Under the pieces are notes generated by a model that was not told the DNA's origin, did not search any database, and saw only the letters and a list, made by a program, of their open reading frames with translations. Of a stretch of DNA of 64,000 bases, positions 43,929-52,090 are shown one piece after another. The translations under genes and the position numbers were made by a program. Origin of the DNA: Dictyobacter arantiisoli (GTDB taxonomy: Bacteria > Chloroflexota > Ktedonobacteria > Ktedonobacterales > Ktedonobacteraceae); assembly GCF_008326305.1 (NCBI RefSeq), contig NZ_BIXY01000021.1:1-64000 (forward strand). The letters run 5' to 3'. Positions within the stretch are counted from its first letter, which is position 1; every line of letters begins with the position of its first letter.

Positions 43929-44714
43929 TCAGGCGTTTCTGGTCTTGCCCAGGTTGCCAGGAATGTCTTTATTCAGGCCAATATGGTTGACGACGACGCG
44001 TACACCGGGGATACCGACGACCTCGCGCTCCAACGCATATTTCATACTTGAATTGGGGACATCTCCATACAGATGTAAAATATAATTCTCGACCAGAACA
44101 GAGATATTTTTTGCACCTTCGAGCTTGCCCTGCGTCTTCAGCTTTTCGATGCGACTGTAAGCACCCTCCAGGATGCTATCTTCGGCAACAACGAAGTTAC
44201 GTACGCTGGCTACGCCCGGTACTTGACTGACTTCGGCTTCCAGACGTTCACGCTGAACCATGAGCTCAACTTTCCCATACAGGGTGATGACGGCACCTTC
44301 TGGCGTCTCGCTCTCAAGTTCCGCTTTAATTGGATGGATACTATAGGCTGTGCTGCCAAAGGTAACCACCCGCTCAACAGCTGCGCGTGCATTGTCCAGT
44401 ACTTCACTACCAGGCAATATCACAACCGGCCTGGCTGTCGCTACCCCTGCATGAGCACCCATAGGATCTTCCAGTGCCCAACCAAGGATACCGATAAAGA
44501 CAAAGACGGCTGCCACTAGCGTCAGCCAGGGGGCATCAGGAACAAACAATAGTCCAACCACGGCGACCAGAATGAAGGCGCTTAACAGAAACGGCCACGC
44601 ACTGGGTCCGGGCATATGGATATGGTGTTCCGCCTCTTCTGCGTCCTGATATGTCTCAAGGGACGAATCAACATCATCCACTGCGAGATTTACTCTTTGA
44701 AGAGATGATTCCAT
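43929..44714 (-). CDS. Membrane protein with two BON domains
   Basis: About 261 residues. An N-terminal acidic cytoplasmic stretch (about 45) precedes two close membrane helices (WPFLLSAFILVAVVGLLFV, then TLVAAVFVFIGILGWAL). Two BON-type lipid-binding domains follow: the first around VITLYGKVELMVQRERLEAEVSQVPGVASVRN, the second around LYGDVPNSSMKYALEREVVGIPGVRVVVNH, each with the conserved central Gly. BON proteins such as OsmY bind envelope lipids under stress. ATG at 44714 with GGAGGAG upstream. Function is not defined; no neighbour explains it. Confidence 0.8.
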   Translation of the reverse strand: MESSLQRVNLAVDDVDSSLETYQDAEEAEHHIHMPGPSAWPFLLSAFILVAVVGLLFVPDAPWLTLVAAVFVFIGILGWALEDPMGAHAGVATARPVVILPGSEVLDNARAAVERVVTFGSTAYSIHPIKAELESETPEGAVITLYGKVELMVQRERLEAEVSQVPGVASVRNFVVAEDSILEGAYSRIEKLKTQGKLEGAKNISVLVENYILHLYGDVPNSSMKYALEREVVGIPGVRVVVNHIGLNKDIPGNLGKTRNA

Positions 44715-44881
44715 ACGCTCTCGCTCTCCTCCGCGAATGGTATACAATCAGCGCGGACTGATATATTTTTCGTAATAGTAGTCCTGTACGTCTAAGCATA
44801 GCAAATATATATGCTTCGTGCAACCTGACGGAAGCTACCCCTTCGCTGCCTTGAAGGGCTTGCCATCCCATATTTCTCTAT

Positions 44882-44987
44882 GAGAGTGTCAGCCCCCCAA
44901 TACCAGCGGGATCTTGCTGCTCACCTGCTGGCAGGCGCGAAAACTCATGCACAGAGACCGTGGAGACCACGGGAGGCTGACACACTC
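44882..44987 (+). repeat. Interspersed repeat, short copy without palindrome
   Basis: Left unit (GAGTGTCAGCC... CGGGATCTTGCTGCTCACC ...GCAGGCGCG) is joined directly to the right unit (AAAACTCATGCACAGAGA ... GGCTGACACACTC). The ends form terminal inverted repeats GTGTCAGCC / GGCTGACAC. It lies in tandem with a longer copy 3 bp away. Confidence 0.8.
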
Positions 44988-44990
44988 TAT

Positions 44991-45193
44991 GAATGTGTCA
45001 GCCTCCCAGTACCATCGGGATCTTGCTGCTCACTTGCTAGCAGGCGCTTGCGCGCCTGCTACCTTTTTAGTATGTGGTGGAGAAAAAGTTCTTAGAACTT
45101 TTTCTCCACCACATACTAAAAAGATGTTTGAGCACCGCAGGTGCGAAAACTCATGCACAGAGATTATGGAGAGCATGGGTGTTTGCCACACTC
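44991..45193 (+). repeat. Interspersed repeat, full copy with perfect 30-bp-arm palindrome
   Basis: The left unit starts at GTGTCAGCCTCCC. The palindrome 45063-45123 has perfect 30-base arms around a single central T. The right unit runs from ATGTTTGAGCACC to CCACACTC. It is the most complete copy in the window, about 203 bp. Its right end runs almost to the stop codon of the next leftward gene and forms part of a GTTTGCCAC...GTGGCAAAC hairpin there. Confidence 0.85.
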
Positions 45194-45196
45194 TAT

Positions 45197-46186
45197 TTAA
45201 GAGGGTGGCAAACATAACAACTCTTCTTCGAGATCCTGCCAGATCAGTAATTCGGCTTGCGCATGGGGCAAAGGGGAATGCTCATGCATCAATTGCATGT
45301 GAATCATGCGTTGCTTAAATTGTGTTATGAAAGACAATTGTTGGGGACGTGGAGGCATTACGCCTAGTGCGAGATCGGAGAGTGCGAAAAATTGGGCGGC
45401 ATCGAAAGCCAGAGTCAGCAAATATACGTATTTCTGCAAAATATCGAGATGCGCCTGTGTAAAAAGGCGTGCCTGCGTGCTGGCCAGGCAAAATACTCCG
45501 ACTGTCTGGTCGGCCAGTAAAATAGGATAAGCAACCGAACTTTCCTCTACCTCCCAGGCGTGCAATGGAAAGAGGCGCTCTTTCTCAGCTCTGCTCTGTA
45601 TGACAATAGGATGAAGCGTGTTTAATGCGTGTCCAGCCTGCGATTCCGCGCCAAAAAACTGGGTATGATTCTCTATCAGATTTCCTCCCAGTACATGTGT
45701 CCCACGCCCGATGGTCTGGCGCAGGCTGCGCACATATCTCCCTTCTCGGGGTGGCATGCATTGGGCAACCAGAGTGATCATTCCTTTCTCGTGTGGATCG
45801 AGATGTTTCAGGATCTGCTGTAGGATGAGCGCACAGATGTTGCGTGTGCGTACATGGCTAGGATTAGATGTATAGGAGTTGAGCACATGAGCGTAGAAGG
45901 TGGCTGAGACATCGATAAGCTCCTCTTTCTGCTGTAAGGTATGAAAGGCATTGGGATATTCTTTTATAATCAGCGCTTTGAGGGCTTCGCGTTGGAGTGG
46001 TAGCACCTCTACCAGCCGTCTGAGGCTATCGGGACGTGGATTTGACTTGTTCGTTGTCCAGCGGATCAGTGTCACAGGATTGATGCCGATTGCATCAGCA
46101 ATGCGTTGGCGTTCGTGTGGATCGACGATAAGAGTGCCCAGGAATACACGCCATGTTAAATCTTCATTCATTGTAACAGTCACCAT
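45197..46186 (-). CDS. HTH-GAF transcriptional regulator
   Basis: 329 residues. Residues about 15-75 form an XRE-like helix-turn-helix (ERQRIADAIGINPVTLIRW). A GAF-like sensor domain spans about 125-270, with SVAYPILLADQTVGVFCLAST and the following HLDILQKYVYLLTLAF helix. A shorter start (ATG 46171) is possible. It is cytoplasmic. The ligand and targets are unknown. Its 3' end forms a hairpin with the adjacent repeat, which might end its transcription. Similar sensor architecture is used by the MerR-GAF proteins at 2.3-8.6 kb, but the DNA-binding domain is a different family. Confidence 0.75.
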   Translation of the reverse strand: MVTVTMNEDLTWRVFLGTLIVDPHERQRIADAIGINPVTLIRWTTNKSNPRPDSLRRLVEVLPLQREALKALIIKEYPNAFHTLQQKEELIDVSATFYAHVLNSYTSNPSHVRTRNICALILQQILKHLDPHEKGMITLVAQCMPPREGRYVRSLRQTIGRGTHVLGGNLIENHTQFFGAESQAGHALNTLHPIVIQSRAEKERLFPLHAWEVEESSVAYPILLADQTVGVFCLASTQARLFTQAHLDILQKYVYLLTLAFDAAQFFALSDLALGVMPPRPQQLSFITQFKQRMIHMQLMHEHSPLPHAQAELLIWQDLEEELLCLPPS

Positions 46187-46356
46187 TTATTATTCATACA
46201 TAGATAGATTAGTATAATATGATTTATTTTGAGGCTCTTTGCTTTAAATGCCTTAAATGAAAGATAACTCTAGTATAGAATAACCTATCAGATAAGTTCA
46301 GTCAATCGCGTAAGCAGAGATTGTAAGCTTTTTTATAAGATTTTAATAATCAGCAA

Positions 46357-46392
46357 AAAAGGATAAGGTTTACCAAAAAACCTTATCCTTTT
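46357..46392 (-). terminator. Hairpin terminator after the SCO1 gene
   Basis: AAAAGGATAAGGTTT (46357-46371) and AAACCTTATCCTTTT (46378-46392) are perfect 15-base arms around a 6-base loop. Either strand ends in a short T-run. It serves the leftward ctaB-SCO1 unit, past a repeat insertion. Confidence 0.7.
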
Positions 46393-46408
46393 GGATGTCA
46401 AACTGCCA

Positions 46409-46503
46409 GAATGTGTCAGACTCTCATCTCCATCGGGGCCCTGGTGTTCACCTGTAGGTAGGCGTTGACGCGCCTGCACCCTTTTTATTGTATGGTATCT
46501 GAC
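46409..46503 (+). repeat. Interspersed repeat, decayed left half
   Basis: GAATGTGTCAGACTC, CCATCGGGGCCCTGG, TTCACCTG and GACGCGCCTGCACC follow the left unit of the 44.99 kb copy step for step, ending in CTTTTTATTGTATGG where a palindrome should begin. The right half is missing. It lies between the SCO1 stop and its terminator. Confidence 0.7.
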
Positions 46504-46533
46504 ATGGTATCAGGGTAATAAGCTAGCTGGCTT

Positions 46534-47187
46534 TTATTTTTCTTGTAGTAATTGTTTCAGGTTAGCGGCCATCTGTGCTGGTTGAAAGTCGTCGCCCATA
46601 TAGACGCGTTCGCGTCCCTGTTTATCGATCAGATAGAGTGCGGTCGTATGGTTAATACTCTGCTTGAACGATTGGGCGTTGATGCTATATTTGCTCCAGA
46701 TTGGTGAAAGTTCTTGCTGGGTTCCTGTCAAGAAGTGCCAGGAATTCTGCATATTATGTTCGGTTGAAAATTGCAGTGCCGCCTGCGTGGTATCTCCTTT
46801 AGGATCAGTACTGACCGCCAGGATACCTACTTTGCTGGCATCGGAGCCCATTTGTAACAGGGCCGTGTGCAGATGCTCCGCCGTTAGTGGGCAGACATCA
46901 GGACAGTGCGTGTAGAGAAAGGTCACCACCAGCGGTTTGCCGTGGAATTGCGCGAGCGAAACCGTTTTGCCGTATTGATCGGTGAGCTGGAAGCCAGGTG
47001 CCGGTGTGCCACCGAGATCCGTCCCCTGCAATTGCAATGTGGACGTTGTGCTGGTCGTTGCACCACCACTTTGAGCCGGTACGTTTGTGCGCTGGTGTTG
47101 AATCAGTGCTACCACGATCACGACAACGATGGCGAGTGTTATTACTGATAGGCGCGAAGCAAGCCGCCAGTTCATACGTATACTCAT
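46534..47187 (-). CDS. SCO1/SenC-type copper chaperone for cytochrome oxidase
   Basis: 217 residues. An N-terminal membrane anchor (about 13-30) precedes an extracytoplasmic thioredoxin-fold domain with the copper-binding CPDVC pair in YTHCPDVCPLTAEHL and a downstream His in SWHFLTG. SCO proteins load copper into the CuA site of oxidase subunit II. It is downstream of ctaB by 18 bp in the same operon and divergent from coxB, a consistent oxidase assembly context. Confidence 0.93.
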   Translation of the reverse strand: MSIRMNWRLASRLSVITLAIVVVIVVALIQHQRTNVPAQSGGATTSTTSTLQLQGTDLGGTPAPGFQLTDQYGKTVSLAQFHGKPLVVTFLYTHCPDVCPLTAEHLHTALLQMGSDASKVGILAVSTDPKGDTTQAALQFSTEHNMQNSWHFLTGTQQELSPIWSKYSINAQSFKQSINHTTALYLIDKQGRERVYMGDDFQPAQMAANLKQLLQEK

Positions 47188-47205
47188 AGTTTTAGATCTC
47201 GCTAG

Positions 47206-48120
47206 CTAGAAAAGCACTCGGTCTACCACCATTATCGCGAAGATCGCAGCCAGATAGCAGTTGGAGTACCAGAAAATAGTGCGTGCCCATTTGTGCTGTT
47301 TGTCTATCAACAGGCGAACCGACATATAAATCAGAATGCTGTCCATAATGACGACACTGACCAGATACAGATAGCTCATGGTATGCATAAGGAAAGGCAT
47401 CAGTGTCACGGCTCCCAGCAAGAGCGAATAGAAGAAGATCTGGCGTCGTGTTTCGGCCTCGCCAAACATCACCGGCATCATCGGCACATTTACCTTGGCA
47501 TAGTCTTTTTGAATGAGTAATGCGAGTGCCCAGAAGTGTGGCGGGGTCCAATAAAAGACGATCGCGGTCAGCCAGATCGCATCCAGTGAAATATAATTGG
47601 TCGCGGCAGTCCAGCCGATCAGAACCGGAAGTGCGCCCGGCAGGCCACCGATCACAATATTCTGAGCGGTTGTGCGTTTGAGCCCCATCGTATAGATCAC
47701 AACATAAAACAGGATCGCGCCCAATCCCAGGGCCGCACTCAACAGATTGACAAAGAATCCGAAGACGAGGCAGGATAAGACACCCATGACGAGGCCAAAG
47801 ATCAGGGCCTGACGGGGCTGCACTTTACCAGCAGGTAAAGAGCGGCGCTGCGTACGTCCCATAATCTGGTCGATGTCGCGGTCAATATAGCAATTAATCG
47901 AATTCGCGCTTCCTGCCGCCAACGTTCCACCGAGCAGCGTTGCCAGCACCAATCCTAGATTGGGTAGACCCCGATCTGCGATGGCCATGGTTGCGAGAGT
48001 TGTCCCCAGTAACAACACAGTTACGTGTGGTTTCATCAGATTGATATAGGCGGAAAGTGTCTGACGCCAGGCACTCTCTTGCTTTGGTTCTTCAATCTCG
48101 GTATGGCTTAACACCTTCAT
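47206..48120 (-). CDS. ctaB: Protohaem IX farnesyltransferase (haem O synthase)
   Basis: 304 residues with about nine membrane helices, UbiA prenyltransferase family. The first Asp-rich motif NCYIDRDIDQIMGRTQRR binds farnesyl diphosphate; the second conserved loop includes YTPPHFWAL-like WTPPHFWAL and KDYAKVNVPMMP. It converts haem B to haem O, required for the caa3 oxidase encoded divergently. ATG start. No ctaA (haem A synthase) gene is visible in the window. Confidence 0.95.
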   Translation of the reverse strand: MKVLSHTEIEEPKQESAWRQTLSAYINLMKPHVTVLLLGTTLATMAIADRGLPNLGLVLATLLGGTLAAGSANSINCYIDRDIDQIMGRTQRRSLPAGKVQPRQALIFGLVMGVLSCLVFGFFVNLLSAALGLGAILFYVVIYTMGLKRTTAQNIVIGGLPGALPVLIGWTAATNYISLDAIWLTAIVFYWTPPHFWALALLIQKDYAKVNVPMMPVMFGEAETRRQIFFYSLLLGAVTLMPFLMHTMSYLYLVSVVIMDSILIYMSVRLLIDKQHKWARTIFWYSNCYLAAIFAIMVVDRVLF

Positions 48121-48700
48121 GTACAGGCTCCCTTTTCGTCTATAGAGTTTGACGTCTCCTATTTTCGGCGTCGTTCCTGATACTGCCCTTGCAGTAGCTT
48201 TCTCTTACCTTACAATTGCCTGAACGTTTGTAATTGATTGGATCGAAAGAAAAAGCTCCTGGTAGAGAAATTTCCCTTGTCGCTCTTTCCTTCCCTTGCT
48301 ATAGTATGTAAAAGGATTTGTGGAGCGGTCAGCAATGATGTGAACTGATGTCGAACTCAACTTTTGGATGATCCCATAACAGTAGGAACCAATCCTTATT
48401 CCGGGAACTGCAATTCTTGTTGTCTGTTAGAATTATCTGCCAAAATTCTAGAGATACTGTTCACATGCTCTTTTTTGCTGGTATGCTTTTGCCTGGCACA
48501 ACCAATTGATCAGCCTGCTACTCCCGAATACTGAGGAGAAGGCGCTTCTTCGTTCAGGCTCTTGTAAGGTTCCTTTTTTAAATTGCAAGTTCCATGTCAG
48601 GCTCTATAGCTACATTACAGCGTATAGTGGAACAATGTCGCCAAAATGAGAGACATCATCGTCCATCATCAAAGAATTGTTTTTTAGGAGAGATTTAGAC
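48121..48700. other. 580-bp divergent region between haem O synthase and oxidase operon
   Basis: It holds a candidate rightward promoter (48277-48305) far upstream of coxB and a small inverted repeat TAGAATT...AATTCTA (48428-48450). If the promoter is real, the coxB leader is almost 400 nt. No gene with a good ribosome site is visible. Confidence 0.4.
48277..48305 (+). promoter_or_regulatory. Candidate promoter for the oxidase operon
   Basis: TTGTCG (48277-48282), 17-base spacer, TATAGT (48300-48305). The match is fair; a nearer promoter cannot be excluded. Confidence 0.4.
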
Positions 48701-49849
48701 GTGAGGATGCCGGTATTTCGTAGGAAAAAGCACTGGTTAGCTGCGCTGACCGGAGTGCTTTTATCCTCTATTCTATTAGCCGCATGCGGCGAAAACTCAC
48801 CTTCTATCTTGAACGTCGCGGGACCAGTGGCAGAGAGCGAGAGTAGCCTGTTCTGGTTGATTCTTTATCTTGCTCTAGCCATTTTCATCCTGGTAGAAGG
48901 TGTATTGATCTACTCCATTTTCAAGTATCGTGAACGTCCTGGAACTCCAAACCCATACCAGAACCACGGTAACATGTTATTGGAGCTTGTCTGGACCGTT
49001 ATTCCAACGGTGGTCCTATTTGTGATCTTATTCTTCACTATTCGCGGCCTATTGCAAGTCGCGCCGGAGGCTGAACCAGCCGCCTCAGCATCACAGCCGA
49101 AAATCGAAGTGACTGCTGTTGGTCACCAGTGGTACTGGGAATTCTATTATCCAAAGTACAATGTGACCACTGCCGATACTCTGGAAGTGCCGGTGGGTAC
49201 GACTGTGCACGTCAAACTATTCTCAAATAATGTCATCCACAGCTTCTGGGTCCCTTCCTTAACAGGTAAGACCGACGTTGTGCCGGGCCACGACAATACC
49301 AAATGGTTTGTGGCACAAAAGACCGGGTTATTCACAGGTATCTGCGCCGAGTATTGTGGTACACAGCACGCCAACATGCGTTTCAATGTCAACGTAGTGG
49401 ACAACAGCAGCTTCATGACCTGGATTTCGGGTCAGCAACAGGCTGCCGCTGCTCCAACAGACGCACTGGCACAAAAGGGTGAAGCATTATTCAAAAATCA
49501 GTGTGCCTCCTGTCATGGTATTGTCGGCGTAAATGTGACGCAGTTCTACAATACAGCCCAGGAATGTACCGATCTGCCAGGTGGTAAAGCCAACGGCACG
49601 CCACAGTGTTTGATTGGACCAAATCTGACGCACTTCGGTAGCCGCTCTCTGATTGCTGGTGGTGTATTGGATAACAATACCAAAGATAATAATTGCGATC
49701 CAAATAATCCGAACCTGATGCAATCCTGTAATCTCGCGAAATGGCTGAAAGATCCTCAGGCGGTCAAACCTGGGAACGATATGGCTATTGGCGCACTCAG
49801 TAATGCCGAGATTCAGCAATTGATTGCATACCTTGAAGGGTTGAAATAA
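48701..49849 (+). CDS. coxB: Cytochrome c oxidase subunit II with fused cytochrome c domain (caa3 type)
   Basis: About 382 residues. A lipoprotein-type signal (LLAAC) and two membrane helices precede a cupredoxin domain with the CuA ligands in GHQWYWEF and CAEYCGTQHANM. A C-terminal cytochrome c domain follows with CASCHG haem attachment and a distal Met probably in NDMAIG. This makes it a caa3-type oxidase that accepts electrons through its own haem c. GTG at 48701 is chosen because AGGAGA lies 9 bases upstream. It needs both SCO1 (copper) and the Ccm genes at 58-64 kb (haem attachment). Confidence 0.95.
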   Translation: MRMPVFRRKKHWLAALTGVLLSSILLAACGENSPSILNVAGPVAESESSLFWLILYLALAIFILVEGVLIYSIFKYRERPGTPNPYQNHGNMLLELVWTVIPTVVLFVILFFTIRGLLQVAPEAEPAASASQPKIEVTAVGHQWYWEFYYPKYNVTTADTLEVPVGTTVHVKLFSNNVIHSFWVPSLTGKTDVVPGHDNTKWFVAQKTGLFTGICAEYCGTQHANMRFNVNVVDNSSFMTWISGQQQAAAAPTDALAQKGEALFKNQCASCHGIVGVNVTQFYNTAQECTDLPGGKANGTPQCLIGPNLTHFGSRSLIAGGVLDNNTKDNNCDPNNPNLMQSCNLAKWLKDPQAVKPGNDMAIGALSNAEIQQLIAYLEGLK

Positions 49850-49902
49850 TCTGCCTTGCCCTGTGACCCTTTGTTTAGGGCTAGACTCTGGAGGATTTAC
49901 GC

Positions 49903-51591
49903 ATGGCAACTAGCACGATCGGTGAGCGCGCTACAACCATAGATGTTCGCCGAAAGCGTTTTAGTGAAACCTATATCGGTGAGTGGATTACAACGACCGA
50001 TCATAAGCAACTCGGTCTGATGTATCTGATCACAGGTTTCTTTTTCTTTGTTGTGGGTGGCATGGAGGCTCTCCTGATCCGCACCCAGCTGGCCTTGCCA
50101 AATGGTAAAGTATTAGATCCTGATACCTATAATCAGATCTTTACCATGCATGGCACGACCATGATCTTCTTGTTCGTGATACCAGTGCTCTCGGGTTTTG
50201 GTAACTATATCGTGCCGCTGATGATTGGTGCACGCGATATGGCCTATCCCCGTATGAATGCCTTTGGCTTCTGGCTCCTACTCTTTGGTGGTATCTTCAT
50301 GCAGTCCAGCTTCCTGTTTGGTCAGGCACCAAACGGCGGCTGGTTTATGTATGCGCCATTGAGTGAGCTGGCGGCTGGACATGCCTTCCAGGCGACTCCG
50401 CACATGAATGCGGACTTCTGGCTGCTGGGTACCACCTTACTGGGTATCTCGTCGATCACCGGTTCTTTGAACTTTGTTGTCACGGTCTTCAAATTGCGCG
50501 CTCCTGGCATGAGCATTAACCGCATGCCGCTGTTCACATGGATGATCCTGGTGATGTCCTTCCTGTTGCTGTTCGCGTTGCCAAGCCTGACCGTTGCCAG
50601 CGTCTTGTTGCTGCTGGACCGTCACATGGGTGCGCATTTCTATCAGTATGGCAGTGGTGGTGATCCACTTCTCTGGCAACACCTGTTCTGGTCCTTCGGA
50701 CATCCCGAAGTATACATCCTGATTCTCCCGGCCTTTGGTATTGTCTCTGAGATTCTGCCGGTCTTCTCGCGTAAACCGATCTTTGGCTATACCTTTATCG
50801 CCTGGTCCGGTGTTGCGATTGGCTTCTTGAGCTTTACCGTCTGGGCCCACCATATGTTCGCAGTTGGTCTGCCATCGATTGCGCAAGCCTTCTTTGCGAC
50901 CAGCACGACCCTGATCGCCATTCCAACGGCTGTCAAAATCTTCAACTGGCTGGCGACGATCTGGGGTGGTAAGATTCGCTTTAACGCGCCGATGCTCTTC
51001 GCATTGGGCTTTATCGCGATGTTCCTGATTGGTGGTCTGAACGGCGCTGCCCTGGCGGTCGTGCCTTTTGACTACCAGATCACAGACAGCTACTTCGTCG
51101 TGGCGCATATCCACTATGTGCTCTTCGGTGGTACTGCGCTGGCCGTGTTCGCGGGCATCTACTACTGGTTCCCGAAATTCACCGGCAAGTTGATGGATGA
51201 CCGTCTGGCAAAGTGGCACTTCTGGGTCACCTTTATTGGTCTGAACCTGACCTTCTTCCCAATGCACCTCATGGGTATTCTGGGCATGCCTCGGCGCGTC
51301 TATACCTATCCAGCCAATCTGGGTTGGAATGATTTGAATGCCATGGCTTCGGTTGGTGCCTTCATCATTGGTGTAGGCGTAATCCTGTTCATGATCAACA
51401 TTATCAAGAGCCTGAAGGCCGGGCAGGCCGCTGGCGATGATCCCTGGGATGCCTATACGCTGGAATGGGATACCACATCTCCTCCGAAAAAATATAACTT
51501 CCTGGAGATTCCGGTGGTGCGTAGCCGCCGTCCCTTCTATGACAAGAAGTATCCTGATATTGCTGACTGGAAAAACGTCATTAAGCACTAA
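49903..51591 (+). CDS. ctaD: Cytochrome c oxidase subunit I
   Basis: 562 residues with 12 or more membrane helices. Haem-copper ligands are visible: MHGTTMIFLF (low-spin haem His), FGHPEVYILILPAFG (CuB His with the crosslinked Tyr, and the Glu of the D channel), WAHHMF (CuB His pair), and VVAHIHYVLFGG (haem a and a3 His). The GHPEVY sequence marks an A1-type oxidase. It reduces O2 to water and pumps protons. GGAGG lies upstream of the ATG. Second gene of the oxidase operon. Confidence 0.97.
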   Translation: MATSTIGERATTIDVRRKRFSETYIGEWITTTDHKQLGLMYLITGFFFFVVGGMEALLIRTQLALPNGKVLDPDTYNQIFTMHGTTMIFLFVIPVLSGFGNYIVPLMIGARDMAYPRMNAFGFWLLLFGGIFMQSSFLFGQAPNGGWFMYAPLSELAAGHAFQATPHMNADFWLLGTTLLGISSITGSLNFVVTVFKLRAPGMSINRMPLFTWMILVMSFLLLFALPSLTVASVLLLLDRHMGAHFYQYGSGGDPLLWQHLFWSFGHPEVYILILPAFGIVSEILPVFSRKPIFGYTFIAWSGVAIGFLSFTVWAHHMFAVGLPSIAQAFFATSTTLIAIPTAVKIFNWLATIWGGKIRFNAPMLFALGFIAMFLIGGLNGAALAVVPFDYQITDSYFVVAHIHYVLFGGTALAVFAGIYYWFPKFTGKLMDDRLAKWHFWVTFIGLNLTFFPMHLMGILGMPRRVYTYPANLGWNDLNAMASVGAFIIGVGVILFMINIIKSLKAGQAAGDDPWDAYTLEWDTTSPPKKYNFLEIPVVRSRRPFYDKKYPDIADWKNVIKH

Positions 51592-51639
51592 TCGTATACC
51601 CATACTCCACAGCGTTGGAACAAGACAAGTAGAGGTTAT

Positions 51640-52017
51640 ATGGTGTCTCAAGAACAAAAAGATCATGTAGAGCAACAAGTAGTAGATGAGCAGGAGGAGG
51701 ACGCAGGCGTCTCTTCTCCTGACACCACCCCGACCCCCGACTCTGCATTATCTGATGATAAGCAGGAGTCACAGCCGGAGGCCGCGACAACGGGGGGGCA
51801 GCAACAAGCAGTCCGTACAGGCAAGCGTCGGGGACGAGCCAGAGGACGTCTGGTCAATGCCGAAGAGGTGATGCCAAAGCCAAGCCTCTGGCCGCTGGCC
51901 GTGGCTTTCTCTATCGCGTTCGTGCTGTTTGGTGTGATTGCCGGTCTTGTTGTCCTTGTGATCGGTGTCATACTCCTTGTTGCATCGATTGTGGGTTGGA
52001 TACTGGAGCGTCGATAA
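51640..52017 (+). CDS. Small membrane protein within the oxidase operon
   Basis: 125 residues: an acidic, Gln/Pro/Thr-rich N-terminal half (1-60), a basic stretch RTGKRRGRARGR, then two hydrophobic helices near the C-terminus (LWPLAVAFSIAFVLFGVIAGL and VLVIGVILLVASIVGWIL). The location between ctaD and coxC and the hairpin of membrane helices suggest a small oxidase subunit, analogous to subunit IV, but I recognise no family motif. ATG with AGAGG upstream. Confidence 0.7.
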   Translation: MVSQEQKDHVEQQVVDEQEEDAGVSSPDTTPTPDSALSDDKQESQPEAATTGGQQQAVRTGKRRGRARGRLVNAEEVMPKPSLWPLAVAFSIAFVLFGVIAGLVVLVIGVILLVASIVGWILERR

Positions 52018-52090
52018 GAGAGAGCCTGTGTTTGCTACTTTGGTAGCGGACACAGGTGATTATTCTCGCGTAGTTAAGGGAGTGACTTGT

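Larger units (their letters stand above)
46187..46533. other. Intergenic region with terminator and repeat fragment
   Basis: 347 bp upstream of the HTH-GAF gene and downstream of the SCO1 gene. It contains the hairpin terminator at 46357-46392 and the repeat fragment at 46409-46503. The promoter of the HTH-GAF gene should lie between 46187 and 46350, a very AT-rich stretch, but no clear pair of boxes could be chosen. Confidence 0.5.

Noticed and set aside
44882-45193. Possible CRISPR array
   Set aside because: There are only two imperfect units of different length, no regular spacers, and no cas gene in the window.
46409-46503. A second terminator for the SCO1 gene
   Set aside because: It matches the left half of the interspersed repeat; the true hairpin with T-run lies just beyond it at 46357-46392.
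50437-51678. A 413-codon open frame opposite to ctaD
   Set aside because: It mirrors the highly conserved ctaD gene, is rich in His, Gln and Arg as expected for a reverse-strand shadow, and has no ribosome site or family motif.
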